A DNA stretch of 64,000 bases. Source: Parazoarcus communis. Its GTDB lineage: Bacteria; Pseudomonadota; Gammaproteobacteria; Burkholderiales; Rhodocyclaceae. The position numbers and the translations under genes are program-made. The stretch's first letter is position 1. Each line of letters starts with the position of its first letter. Below the pieces are notes generated by a model. It was not told the DNA's origin, ran no database searches, and was given only the letters and a program-made list of their open reading frames with translations. Location: assembly GCF_003111645.1 (NCBI RefSeq), contig NZ_CP022187.1, positions 2,170,001 to 2,234,000 of the forward strand, read 5' to 3'. Of the stretch, positions 37,313 through 46,319 are shown one piece after another.

Positions 37313-39997
37313 ATGTCACTCGAATCTGCCATGTTGCCAGATGTAATCCGTCACGCTGCCGGCCTGTCGCGCTTTCTGCAGCGCATGCTCGATAGCCGTC
37401 CCTGGCTTGCAGAAAGCCTGGCGGCCAGCGTCGACCGCGCGATCGGGGGCGACGACATGCGCGCGTTCATCGACGCCCGCGGCGCCGATGAAGCGCAGCT
37501 GCGCCCGACCCTGCGTCATCTGCGCACCTGGGTGATCTGCCACCTCATCGTTCGCGACCTCGGCGACCGGGCCGACCTTCCCGAAGTCACGGAAACCATG
37601 ACGGTGCTTGCGGAAGTCGCCGTTCGCCATGCACACGACGTGCTGCGCGAACCACTTGTGCAGCGCTACGGTCAGCCCCTGTCGCCCTCGGGCTGGGAGC
37701 AGGAGCTGCTGGTCATCGGCATGGGCAAACTCGGCGGGCGCGAGCTCAACGTATCCTCCGACATCGACCTCATCTTCACCTACCCGGAAGATGGCGACAC
37801 CGGCGGCAAGAAGGTCATCAGCAACTTCGAATTCTTCGAGCGCCTCGGCAAGCAGCTGATCCAGGCGCTGGCCGACGTCACCGAGCACGGCCAGGTCTTC
37901 CGGGTCGACATGCGCCTGCGCCCGAACGGCGACTCCGGTCCGCTGGTCGCGAGCTTCGACATGCTGGAAAGCTATTTCATTACCCAGGGACGTGAATGGG
38001 AGCGCTATGCCTGGATCAAGGCCAGAGTGCTGGCAGGCGAGCGCTGGCCCGAGCTCGAGCAGATCTCGCGCCCCTTTGTTTTTCGCAAGTACCTGGATTT
38101 TGGCGCCATCAACGCCATGCGCGAACTGCACGCGCAGATCCGGCGCGAGGTTGCGCGGCGCGACCGTGCACAGAACATCAAGCTCGGCCCCGGCGGCATC
38201 CGCGAGATCGAGTTCATCGCCCAGGTCTTTCAGCTGATTCGCGGTGGCCGCGACACCGAGTTGCAGGACCGCCCCACGCTCAAGGTGCTGGCAGGCCTGG
38301 CCGAGCGTGGCATTCTCGCCGACACCACGGTGAATGCGCTGAGTGAAGCGTATGTCTTCCTGCGGCGACTGGAACACCGCCTGCAGTATCTGGACGACGC
38401 TCAGACTCACGACCTGCCGCAGAGCGACGCCGACTGTGCGCTCATCGCCCGCGCAATGGGCTTCGACGACTACCCCTCGATGCTCGAGGTGCTCGAGTCC
38501 CACCGCAGCAATGTCAGCCAGCATTTCGATTCGGTCTTTGCCGACCCCAACCAGGAAGACCACTCACTGGATTCGATATGGTCGGGTGCCGAGGATGTCG
38601 AGCTGACCACGCCGGCGCTGGCAGCCCTTGGCTACCATGATCCGGGAAAGGCGGCCTCGAGGCTTGCCGCCATCCGCAGCAGCGCACGCTACATTCAGCT
38701 GACAAACAAGATCCGCGGCCGCCTCGACGCCCTCATGCCCCGCGTCATCGAGGCGGCTGCGGCCACGCAGGGCGCCGATGAAACCCTGTCACGCTGCCTC
38801 GACCTGCTCGAAGGGATCAGCCGTCGCGGCGCCTATCTCGCACTCCTGCAACAGTATCCGCAGGCGCTGCGCAGGGTGGTCGATCTGATCAGTGCATCGC
38901 GCTGGGCCGCGCAATACCTGGGACGCCATCCCATCCTGCTCGACGAACTGCTCGACGACCGCAACCTGGAAGCCGTGCCCGACTGGGCGCGCTTCCGGGC
39001 CGAACTCGAAGCCCAGCTCGATGCCATCGAGCCGGACATGGAACGTCAGATGGACCTCATGCGTGAGCAGCATCACGCCCAGTCGTTCCGCTTGCTGACC
39101 CAGGACATCGCCGGCCTGCTGTCGGTGGAAAAGCTTGCCGACAACCTGTCAGCCCTGGCCGACACCATGGTCGAGCTCACCATCCCCCTGTGCTGGCGCA
39201 AGATCAAGATCCGCCACCGGGAATCCCCCGCTTTCGCCGTCATCAGCTACGGCAAGCTGGGCGGCAAGGAGCTTGGCTACGCGTCGGACCTCGACATCAT
39301 CTTCCTCTACGATGACGACGCGCCCGAAGCGGCCGAGGTCTATACCCGCCTCGCACAGCGCACAAATACCTGGCTGTCGAGCCAGACTGCGGCAGGCAAA
39401 CTGTTCGAGACCGATCTCCGTCTGCGCCCCAACGGTGACTCCGGCCTGATCGCGTGCTCGCTCGAGGCGTTCCGCAAATACCAGCTCGAGTCTGCATGGG
39501 TGTGGGAGCACCAGGCGCTCACCCGCGCCCGCTTCACCGCGGGAGACCCGGAGCTCGGTGCCGCATTCGAACGCATCCGCTGCGAAGTGCTGCGCATGCC
39601 GCGCGATGTCGAGAAGCTGCGCACCGACGTGCTCGAGATGCGCGCGAAGATGCGCAGCGCACACAGCGGCAAGAGCAGCCAGTTCGACCTCAAGCACGAC
39701 CACGGCGGCCTCATCGACGTCGAGTTCCTGATCCAGTATCTGGTGTTGGGCTATGCCCAGACCTATCCGGAGCTGACCGGCAATCTGGGCAACATCGCGC
39801 TGCTGCGCATGGCCGGCGAACTCGGCCTCATCCCCGCCGACCTCGCCGCCGCCTGCGGCGACAGCTATCGCAGCCTGCGCCACCTGCAGCACCGTCAGCG
39901 CCTCAACGACCTCGCATCGCGCGTGTCGCTGCAGGAGGCCGAGTCCGCGCGCACACCCGTGATCGCACTCTGGCAGCAGGTATTCGGCACCACATGA
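37313..39997 (+). CDS. glnE: Bifunctional glutamine synthetase adenylyltransferase/deadenylase
   Basis: The 894-residue enzyme adenylylates and deadenylylates glutamine synthetase in response to PII and glutamine. It has two nucleotidyltransferase domains, each followed by a helical regulatory domain. The N-terminal deadenylase carries GMGKLGGRELNVSSDIDLIFTY, and the C-terminal adenylyltransferase carries SYGKLGGKELGYASDLDIIFLY, both with the DxD metal site. MSLESAMLP at 37313 is chosen (GGAG 10 nt upstream); ATG 37292 is an alternative. As in E. coli, it neighbours a CYTH-CHAD triphosphatase gene. Confidence 0.96.
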   Translation: MSLESAMLPDVIRHAAGLSRFLQRMLDSRPWLAESLAASVDRAIGGDDMRAFIDARGADEAQLRPTLRHLRTWVICHLIVRDLGDRADLPEVTETMTVLAEVAVRHAHDVLREPLVQRYGQPLSPSGWEQELLVIGMGKLGGRELNVSSDIDLIFTYPEDGDTGGKKVISNFEFFERLGKQLIQALADVTEHGQVFRVDMRLRPNGDSGPLVASFDMLESYFITQGREWERYAWIKARVLAGERWPELEQISRPFVFRKYLDFGAINAMRELHAQIRREVARRDRAQNIKLGPGGIREIEFIAQVFQLIRGGRDTELQDRPTLKVLAGLAERGILADTTVNALSEAYVFLRRLEHRLQYLDDAQTHDLPQSDADCALIARAMGFDDYPSMLEVLESHRSNVSQHFDSVFADPNQEDHSLDSIWSGAEDVELTTPALAALGYHDPGKAASRLAAIRSSARYIQLTNKIRGRLDALMPRVIEAAAATQGADETLSRCLDLLEGISRRGAYLALLQQYPQALRRVVDLISASRWAAQYLGRHPILLDELLDDRNLEAVPDWARFRAELEAQLDAIEPDMERQMDLMREQHHAQSFRLLTQDIAGLLSVEKLADNLSALADTMVELTIPLCWRKIKIRHRESPAFAVISYGKLGGKELGYASDLDIIFLYDDDAPEAAEVYTRLAQRTNTWLSSQTAAGKLFETDLRLRPNGDSGLIACSLEAFRKYQLESAWVWEHQALTRARFTAGDPELGAAFERIRCEVLRMPRDVEKLRTDVLEMRAKMRSAHSGKSSQFDLKHDHGGLIDVEFLIQYLVLGYAQTYPELTGNLGNIALLRMAGELGLIPADLAAACGDSYRSLRHLQHRQRLNDLASRVSLQEAESARTPVIALWQQVFGTT

Positions 39998-40106
39998 CTC
40001 CCCCGGGGTCTGTCATGGAAATGAACATGACGCCCATTTTTGCGGCAGATAGAATGCGTTCATATCAATTTCGAGGATGCTCGCCCGTCGCGGCGACATC
40101 GCCCCG

Positions 40107-41615
40107 ATGAGTCAGGAAATCGAACTCAAGCTGAGCCTGCCAAGCCGCTCGCTCCCCGCGCTGCGCCGCCACCCCCTGGTTGCCGGTGCGCCGCGGGAAG
40201 GCAAGACGTGCACGCTGGACAATACGTACTACGACACCCCGGAGCTCGCGCTCAAGGCGCGCAAGGTGGCCGTGCGCACCCGCCACCAGGGCCGGCAGTG
40301 GCTGCAGACGGTGAAGTGTGCGGCGGTGTCGACCGGTGGGCTTTCGCAGCGCCCGGAATGGGAGCAGCCCTACACCGACCGCTTCGATTTTTCCGCCATC
40401 GACGTGCCCGAGGTCGCAAAGCTGCTCTCGCGGCACAAGGACGAACTGGTACCTGTTTTCACCACCCGCTTTCGCCGCGAAACACGGCGCTACAGCCCGC
40501 GCGAAGGCGTCTGCATTCTTCTCATGATCGACACCGGAAGCGTCGAGGCGGTCAGCCGCAGCGCACCGATCTGCGAACTCGAACTCGAGCTGGTGGAAGG
40601 CAAACCGCTCGATCTGCTCGAACTGGCCTGCGAACTCGCCCGGACCCTGCCGCTGATGCCCGGCGACGTATCGAAGGCGCAGCGCGGATACCAGCTCTTC
40701 CTCGACCTGCCCGCACGTCCGACCAAGGCAGAAGCCATCGAGCTCTCCCCCGACGACACCGTTATCGAAGCCTTTCGCCGGCACGCCTTCGGCTGCATCC
40801 GTCAATGGCAGGCCAATGCGTCGGCGATCAACGAGGGCCACGACGGCCCCGAGTTCATCCATCAGCTGCGTGTCTCGCTGCGGCGGCTGCGCTCGCTGAT
40901 CAAGCTGTTCGCCCCCGCCCTGCCCACCGAGTTTGTCACCGAATGGAACGACCGCCTGCGCGATAACGCAAACCGGTTTGGCGACACGCGCGACCTCGAC
41001 GTGCTCCACGCCGAGCTGCTCGCGCCCGTGGTGGCCGAAGGGCTCGCCGACGGCGCCGAAAGCGGCCTGCCGCCGCTGCTGAAGCTCATCGAAACCGCAC
41101 GCCAGCAGGCGCGCAAGGACGCCTTGCACAACATCACGCACTCCGCGCAAGGGCGGCTCGTGCTCGAACTCAACGCCGCACTGCAGGGGCTCCCGGTCAG
41201 CAACCTGATTGCCGCGGTCGACCTCAAGACCTTCGCCCGTCTTCAGCTCGATCGACTGCGCAAGCGCGCACGGCGCCGCTACGAAGCGTCGGTCACCCTC
41301 GTTCCCACTCAGCTCCACACCTTGCGCATCGCAATGAAGCAGCTGCGGTACGGGCTTGAGTTCTTCGGCTCGCTTCTTCCCGCGCGCGCAGTCGAGCGCT
41401 ATCTGACAGGCGTCACCGAAGCGCAGGGCACACTCGGCTTCCTGAATGACGTCGATGTGGCCCGCGGCCGGCTCAATGCATGGGCCGGCAAGCGCAGCGA
41501 CCTGCTGGCAGCAGCTTCATTCATCATCGGATGGCACGGACCGCGCTACGCCCGCCTTCGACGCCGGGTGCTGCAGGAGGTCGAACCCCTGCTGTGGGGA
41601 AAGACACCGTGGTGA
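40107..41615 (+). CDS. CYTH and CHAD domain protein (inorganic triphosphatase, YgiF-like)
   Basis: The 502-residue protein starts MSQEIELKLSLP, whose ExExK signature opens a CYTH tunnel domain (about 1-200). A C-terminal CHAD domain follows (about 220-500) with histidine-bearing helices such as EFIHQLRVSLRRLRSLIKLF and LHTLRIAMKQLRYGLEFF. CYTH enzymes hydrolyse triphosphates, in E. coli YgiF inorganic tripolyphosphate, while CHAD domains bind polyphosphate. In E. coli ygiF lies next to glnE, as here. The SixA gene follows 79 bp downstream. Confidence 0.93.
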   Translation: MSQEIELKLSLPSRSLPALRRHPLVAGAPREGKTCTLDNTYYDTPELALKARKVAVRTRHQGRQWLQTVKCAAVSTGGLSQRPEWEQPYTDRFDFSAIDVPEVAKLLSRHKDELVPVFTTRFRRETRRYSPREGVCILLMIDTGSVEAVSRSAPICELELELVEGKPLDLLELACELARTLPLMPGDVSKAQRGYQLFLDLPARPTKAEAIELSPDDTVIEAFRRHAFGCIRQWQANASAINEGHDGPEFIHQLRVSLRRLRSLIKLFAPALPTEFVTEWNDRLRDNANRFGDTRDLDVLHAELLAPVVAEGLADGAESGLPPLLKLIETARQQARKDALHNITHSAQGRLVLELNAALQGLPVSNLIAAVDLKTFARLQLDRLRKRARRRYEASVTLVPTQLHTLRIAMKQLRYGLEFFGSLLPARAVERYLTGVTEAQGTLGFLNDVDVARGRLNAWAGKRSDLLAAASFIIGWHGPRYARLRRRVLQEVEPLLWGKTPW

Positions 41616-41694
41616 ACCCCTGAATTCCGCCGCTGTCATACCCGTGCAAGACGTGCCGGTTACGCTAACGGCCCCTGACAAGATGGAGCACGGA

Positions 41695-42147
41695 ATGGAC
41701 TTGCTGTTGTGGCGCCACGCTGAAGCGGTGGATGGAACGCCCGATCACTCCCGCGAACTCACCGAGCGCGGGCTGAAGCAGGCTCGCCGGATGGCGGGCT
41801 GGCTTGACGCGCACCGGCCCAAACGCCTCAGAGTGCTGGCGAGTCCGACCGTGCGTACGCGGCAGACAGCCAGTGCATTCACCGACGACTTCGAGATCGT
41901 TCCCGCACTTGGACCCGATGCCGGTGTGTCCGACATGCTGGCAGCGTCCGGCTGGCCCGACGCCAGCGGCGCCACGCTGATCGTCGGTCATCAGCCCGGG
42001 CTTGGTCGCCTGGCCGCGCTGCTGCTGTCCGGCGCAGAGGCCGACTGGACGATCAAGAAAGGCGCGCTGTGGTGGTTTACCAACCGGGTCCGCGACAACG
42101 AAACCCAGACTGTCCTGCGCGCGGTCATTCCAGCCGATTTCGCCTGA
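41695..42147 (+). CDS. sixA: Phosphohistidine phosphatase SixA
   Basis: The 150-residue protein is a minimal histidine-phosphatase-superfamily member. It begins MDLLLWRHAEAV with the catalytic RHAE/RHG-type motif, includes SPTVRTRQTA and has the second catalytic histidine in VGHQPGLGRLAALLL. SixA removes phosphate from histidine in phosphotransfer proteins, in E. coli NPr of the nitrogen PTS. An in-frame ATG at 41683 would add four residues. It follows the CYTH-CHAD gene on the same strand. Confidence 0.92.
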   Translation: MDLLLWRHAEAVDGTPDHSRELTERGLKQARRMAGWLDAHRPKRLRVLASPTVRTRQTASAFTDDFEIVPALGPDAGVSDMLAASGWPDASGATLIVGHQPGLGRLAALLLSGAEADWTIKKGALWWFTNRVRDNETQTVLRAVIPADFA

Positions 42148-42338
42148 GCACGGAAGCATTCCCGCAGACGCCTCCAGGGCTCGACGACGACGGGAATTTT
42201 CGCAGGTCTGACTTGTCTTAAGTTTAATCTGGCACACTACAAGGCTGTCGCGATACCGGATCGTTTTAGCGGTTTCGCGGGTGCATTCAGGCGCCAGCCA
42301 ACATTGCGTAAGATAGGGTCTTTCCTGCAAAGCGGATC

Positions 42339-42890
42339 ATGCTCAAACGTATTCTGCCCACCCATGACAGCATCAAGAAAAGCCGGCTGCTGAGCTGGCT
42401 TGGGCCGCGTGTGCACGACCCCTCGCTTTGGCACATCAACCGCCGGGCCGTTGCGCGCGGCGTTGCCATTGGCGCATTTTTCGGCCTGATGGTACCGGTG
42501 GCGCAGATCCCGGCCGCTGCAATCGCCTCGCTCTTTCTGCGCGGCAATCTGTGGATTGCGGCCGTGTCGACCCTGGTCAGCAACCCATTCACCTACGCGC
42601 CGATCTACTACTTTGCCTACCGTCTGGGCGCGAGCCTGATCGGCGCTCCGGTCCCGCAACATGCTGCGAACCTGAGCCACGATGCCGTTTCCCAGGCATG
42701 GATCAGTCAGATCACCGACCTGTGGGCCTGGATCTCGGGCATTGGCCAGCCGCTGGTACTGGGCATGCTGCTGATGGCGCTCAGCGGCGCTACCATCGGC
42801 TACTGGGGCGCAAGACTGTTCTGGCGCTACAAGGTCATTTCGAAGCGTCGTCGTCTGCTTCATGCACGCGTCCTGCGCCAGGCTCACTGA
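42339..42890 (+). CDS. DUF2062 membrane protein
   Basis: The 183-residue protein matches the DUF2062 family: DPSLWHINRRAVARGVAIGAFFGLMVPVAQIPAAAIAS is its signature, with three to four hydrophobic segments (about 42-66, 73-97, 135-158) and a basic C-terminal tail. The molecular function of the family is unknown. A 191-bp gap separates it from sixA, and the next gene, encoding an unknown helical protein, begins 93 bp downstream on the same strand. Confidence 0.88.
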   Translation: MLKRILPTHDSIKKSRLLSWLGPRVHDPSLWHINRRAVARGVAIGAFFGLMVPVAQIPAAAIASLFLRGNLWIAAVSTLVSNPFTYAPIYYFAYRLGASLIGAPVPQHAANLSHDAVSQAWISQITDLWAWISGIGQPLVLGMLLMALSGATIGYWGARLFWRYKVISKRRRLLHARVLRQAH

Positions 42891-42983
42891 GGCTTCACCG
42901 CGCAGCGCATCGTGCTTTTTTGCAGTGCATGATCAGCGTATGCTGGCGGCTCCGGCCCCCAAACCATACCTATCGTCCCAGTC

Positions 42984-43925
42984 ATGAACACGGAAATCCC
43001 CAACGGCACCCCCGACGTCATCGACGGCGTCAATCGCGTCTACTACGACGGCTACTGGATCAAGGCCTACAAGCCTCCTGCCGATTCGCTGCAGGCAAAA
43101 AAGACCCTGATCCAGGCCCTGACCCGCAGACTGTTCAACCATGTTGAACACGGCATCAACATTCCCGGCAAGCGTCTCAACGAAGCACGGGAAGCCTACG
43201 AGCAGGAGCAGGACCCCGAACGCAAGCGTGTGAAGGGCGCGATGCTCGCGGGTGCGATGTTCAACCGCGCCACCGACATTTTCACCAAGCTGGTCGAAAT
43301 GCAGGAACTGGGGATCGAGATCGAATCCGACAACGCCCTGATGCGCGAGTGCGGCGTATGTCTGCATGAAGCGCTGATGCTGGGACGGATGGTCCGGCAT
43401 CGCAGCGGAGAAGAGGGTATCGACGAACTATGGGGCGAGCCCTTCCGCGCCTTCTCGATTCCGGTCGAGGCCTTCTATGAAAGCCGTTACATCAAGATTG
43501 CCCAGACCCTGCGCGATATCGACAGGATCGCATCGGTCATGGTCGACACCTTTGCCAGCGACCCGCTGTTCGTCGGCATCGACGAACTCGTGCGTCACTT
43601 CACCGACCTTGCCAAGGACAAATGCGAAACCCTGCGCACGGACAGCAACCTGTTCGACGTGTGGGCCGAGTTCGTGGTGTCTTCCGAGCGCCTGGCGGCG
43701 TTCGCCCCGCACCTGCCGGACGATCCCGATCCGGCCACCCTGCGCCGTGCAGCCGACGGGATGCGGCTGATCCTGCAGGGGCGCGATCTGCTCAACTACA
43801 TCAGCCGGGCGCGCGTGACCATGCCCAAGAGCCGGCGCGAGTACTTCGAGCGCTGCGAGCACTACGCCCGCATCTTTGCCGGCCTCGACAGCCCCCAGAC
43901 ACCTGAGTGGCTGTCGGCACCCTGA
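42984..43925 (+). CDS. Conserved hypothetical protein, predicted all-helical
   Basis: I do not recognise this 313-residue protein. It starts MNTEIPNGTPDVIDGVNRVYYDGYWIKAYKPP, has no signal peptide or membrane segment, and is rich in long amphipathic helices (NEAREAYEQEQDPERKRVKGAMLAGAMFNRATDIFTKLVEM; RYIKIAQTLRDIDRIASVMVDTFAS). No metal-binding HD pair, nucleotide loop or DNA-binding motif stands out; a few histidines (HEALMLGRMVRH, EHYARI) are scattered. Codon use is like that of its neighbours, so it is not an obvious recent import. It is convergent with mnmA (6-bp gap). A cytosolic scaffold or signalling role is conceivable but unsupported. Confidence 0.75.
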   Translation: MNTEIPNGTPDVIDGVNRVYYDGYWIKAYKPPADSLQAKKTLIQALTRRLFNHVEHGINIPGKRLNEAREAYEQEQDPERKRVKGAMLAGAMFNRATDIFTKLVEMQELGIEIESDNALMRECGVCLHEALMLGRMVRHRSGEEGIDELWGEPFRAFSIPVEAFYESRYIKIAQTLRDIDRIASVMVDTFASDPLFVGIDELVRHFTDLAKDKCETLRTDSNLFDVWAEFVVSSERLAAFAPHLPDDPDPATLRRAADGMRLILQGRDLLNYISRARVTMPKSRREYFERCEHYARIFAGLDSPQTPEWLSAP

Positions 43926-43931
43926 GCACGC

Positions 43932-45056
43932 TCAGGCGATGATGCCCCCGCCGAGGCAGACCTTCGACTCATAGACGACGACGCTCTGGCCGGGCGTCAG
44001 CGCCCACTGCGCCTCGGCGAAGACGATCTCCGCGCGCCCGTCCGCAATGCTGTCGATTTCGCAGGGCATGTCGGGGGTGCGGTAACGCGGCTTGGCGGTG
44101 TACACCCAGTGCGTATGGGGGTCGCGCCCGGCGATCCAGTTCAGGTCGATCGCCGTCAGCCGCTCCTTGAGCAGCGCGGGGTGTGCATGCCCCTGCACCG
44201 CATAGAGCACGTTCGACTTCACGTCCTTGCGCGCCACATACCAGGCGTCGTGCTCGCCAGCCTCATCCTGGTTGCCCTTGATGCCGCCGATGTGCAAGCC
44301 CTTGCGCTGGCCGATCGTGTGGTACATCAGCCCCTGGTGCTCACCAATGACGCGATCGTCGTCGAGTGCGCGGATCTCGCCCGGCGAAGTCGGCAGATAA
44401 CGCATCAGGAACTCACGGAAGGGACGCTCGCCGATGAAGCAGATGCCGGTCGAGTCCTTCTTCGTGGCGACGTGCAGGCCCGCGGCCTCCGCGATCTTGC
44501 GCACTTCGCGCTTGTAGATTGCACCGAGCGGGAACAGGGTCTTGGACAGCTGTGCCTGATTGAGACGGTAGAGGAAATAGCTCTGATCCTTGGTGCCGTC
44601 CTCAGCCTTCAGCAGCTGGAATTCGCGCCGGCCGTCGTTCTCCCACTCCCGCACCTGGGCATAGTGCCCGGTGGCGATCCGATCGGCGCCGAGCGCCATT
44701 GCATGATCGAGAAAACAGCGAAATTTGATCTCGGAATTGCACAGGATGTCAGGGTTCGGCGTACGGCCGGCTTCATACTCGCGCAGAAAGTCGGCGAACA
44801 CGCGATCCTTGTACTCGGCACTGAAGTTCACCACCTCGAGGTCGATGCCGATGACGTCGCACACCGAGGCCACGTCGACCAGATCCTGCCGCGTCGAGCA
44901 GAACTCCGAATCATCGTCGTCCTCCCAGTTCTTCATGAACAGGCCCGTTACGTTGTAGCCCTGGCGTTTGAGCAGCAGCGCCGTGACGGCAGAATCCACC
45001 CCGCCGGACATGCCGACCACCACCTTCATCCCACCTGCATCCTGCTTACTGGACAT
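43932..45056 (-). CDS. mnmA: tRNA-specific 2-thiouridylase MnmA
   Basis: The 374-residue enzyme installs the 2-thio group on U34 of tRNA-Lys, -Glu and -Gln. The PP-loop [10 protein letters not shown] activates the uridine as an adenylate, a catalytic Cys is in [12 protein letters not shown], and the persulfide Cys is in [24 protein letters not shown] is also characteristic. Start 45056 (MSSKQDAGG) overlaps the upstream gene by 11 nt; ATG 45029 ([10 protein letters not shown]) is an alternative. It is the last gene of nudJ-unknown-mnmA; a nudJ-mnmA pair also occurs in E. coli. Confidence 0.97.
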   Translation of the reverse strand: MSSKQDAGGMKVVVGMSGGVDSAVTALLLKRQGYNVTGLFMKNWEDDDDSEFCSTRQDLVDVASVCDVIGIDLEVVNFSAEYKDRVFADFLREYEAGRTPNPDILCNSEIKFRCFLDHAMALGADRIATGHYAQVREWENDGRREFQLLKAEDGTKDQSYFLYRLNQAQLSKTLFPLGAIYKREVRKIAEAAGLHVATKKDSTGICFIGERPFREFLMRYLPTSPGEIRALDDDRVIGEHQGLMYHTIGQRKGLHIGGIKGNQDEAGEHDAWYVARKDVKSNVLYAVQGHAHPALLKERLTAIDLNWIAGRDPHTHWVYTAKPRYRTPDMPCEIDSIADGRAEIVFAEAQWALTPGQSVVVYESKVCLGGGIIA

Positions 45057-45717
45057 TCGGTCCGTCTCCATCTAACCAGTCGGCCAAGGACAGCACGATC
45101 GCTGCCTCGCCATTGTCGACAAACCAGCTGTCGATTACGAAACGCTCGCCCGGCCTGCTGTCGGGAATCGGCGCCGGTGCGGGCACGTCGTCCAGCACCT
45201 CCGCACAATCACACAGGGCCAGCATCAGTGGCACATGATCGGGCACGACGACTGCCGGTCGCAAGCTCACGGGCGGCTCCACCTCTTCGACGACCGCGCT
45301 GAAATGCTGGAGCACGAAGCGGGTGCGCCTTGCCGGCTCCAGCACCCGGTGAAAGCGCAACATGTCACGCGCCTCAATCAGTTTCAGGAACCGCGTCGTG
45401 TTCGTCGAATGGTCTATGCAATCCATCCGGCCATCGACACCCTGATCGAAATAATTGCCGGCGCGATCGGCGCCAACAGGCGTCTGAACACCTGCCTCAC
45501 GATAAAGCCTGCCCACCACGGCAGCAAGCACGGCGCGCTCTGTCGCCGGATCTGACGCCGCAAGCAACTGCCCACGTGCCTGCTCAAGCAGGGCAGCGTC
45601 GAACGCAACCGTCTCGGTGGCAACACAACTGTAGTTGAAACACACGGGCACCCGCACCTCCTGCGCAGGCACCGCCGCGCTGAACAGTGCCAGCAGCAGC
45701 GCGAAGACCTTGCCCAT
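45046..45717 (-). CDS. Conserved secreted protein of unknown function
   Basis: The 223-residue product starts with a clear signal peptide ([20 protein letters not shown], cleavage near residue 19). The mature part has several cysteines ([32 protein letters not shown]) likely to form disulfides, a central [25 protein letters not shown] block and a C-terminal [20 protein letters not shown] segment. I cannot assign a family. The Cys-x-Asp-His cluster is suggestive of a catalytic or metal site but proves nothing. It sits between nudJ and mnmA, overlapping both (1 nt and 11 nt), so it is expressed with them despite its different cellular location. Confidence 0.75.
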   Translation of the reverse strand: MGKVFALLLALFSAAVPAQEVRVPVCFNYSCVATETVAFDAALLEQARGQLLAASDPATERAVLAAVVGRLYREAGVQTPVGADRAGNYFDQGVDGRMDCIDHSTNTTRFLKLIEARDMLRFHRVLEPARRTRFVLQHFSAVVEEVEPPVSLRPAVVVPDHVPLMLALCDCAEVLDDVPAPAPIPDSRPGERFVIDSWFVDNGEAAIVLSLADWLDGDGPNVQ

Positions 45718-46169
45718 CAGTCGTAATGCCGCAGCAGATCGAGGTCGTAGCGCCGCCCCGAAAGCCAGTCGTCAACACACTGCACGATCAGCGGACTACG
45801 ATGCCGATCCGCCGTTGCACGGATCTCTTCCGGGCTCATCCACACCGCGCGCACGATGCCATCATCCAGTTCGAACCCGGGCACTTCCTCGCCGACCCGC
45901 CCGCCGAAGGCGAAGCGCAGATAGGTGATGTCGCCTTGCGGACGGGGCCACTGATACACCCCGACGAGATACTCCGGCACAAAGCGGTGCGCGGTTTCCT
46001 CGAGCGTCTCCCGTATCGTGGCCTGAACCAGGGATTCGCCTTCCTCGAGGTGGCCCGCCGGCTGATTGAAGCGCAGCCCATCCTCAGTCTCTTCCTCCAC
46101 CATCAGAAAGCGGCCATCGCGCTCGATCAGCGCTGCAACAGTGACATTCGGTTTCCAGCTGCGGTCCAT
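45717..46169 (-). CDS. nudJ: Nudix hydrolase NudJ (phosphatase NudJ)
   Basis: The 150-residue protein begins MDRSWKPNVTVAALIERDGRFLMVEEE and contains the Nudix box in GHLEEGESLVQATIRETLEETA, where the last box glycine is replaced by Ala-His; FNQPAGHLE and ITYLRFAF follow NudJ. E. coli NudJ hydrolyses nucleoside tri- and diphosphates and HMP-PP, a thiamine precursor. An apparently much longer reading frame on this strand runs antisense through ilvE and is rejected; ATG 46169 fits the family. It is the first gene of nudJ-unknown-mnmA and divergent from ilvE. Confidence 0.9.
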   Translation of the reverse strand: MDRSWKPNVTVAALIERDGRFLMVEEETEDGLRFNQPAGHLEEGESLVQATIRETLEETAHRFVPEYLVGVYQWPRPQGDITYLRFAFGGRVGEEVPGFELDDGIVRAVWMSPEEIRATADRHRSPLIVQCVDDWLSGRRYDLDLLRHYD

Positions 46170-46319
46170 GAGACGTCCGGCATCCAAAGAGCGGCATTTT
46201 ACCCTTGTGCGCGTTTGCTTGTGATCGAGATCTGTCCCCCGCGTTTGCGCTAGAATTCGAAAGTTAAGCCCGGAGCGTCCGGGCGCATCCAAACACTTCT
46301 CATCGGTGGAGAACCTGAT

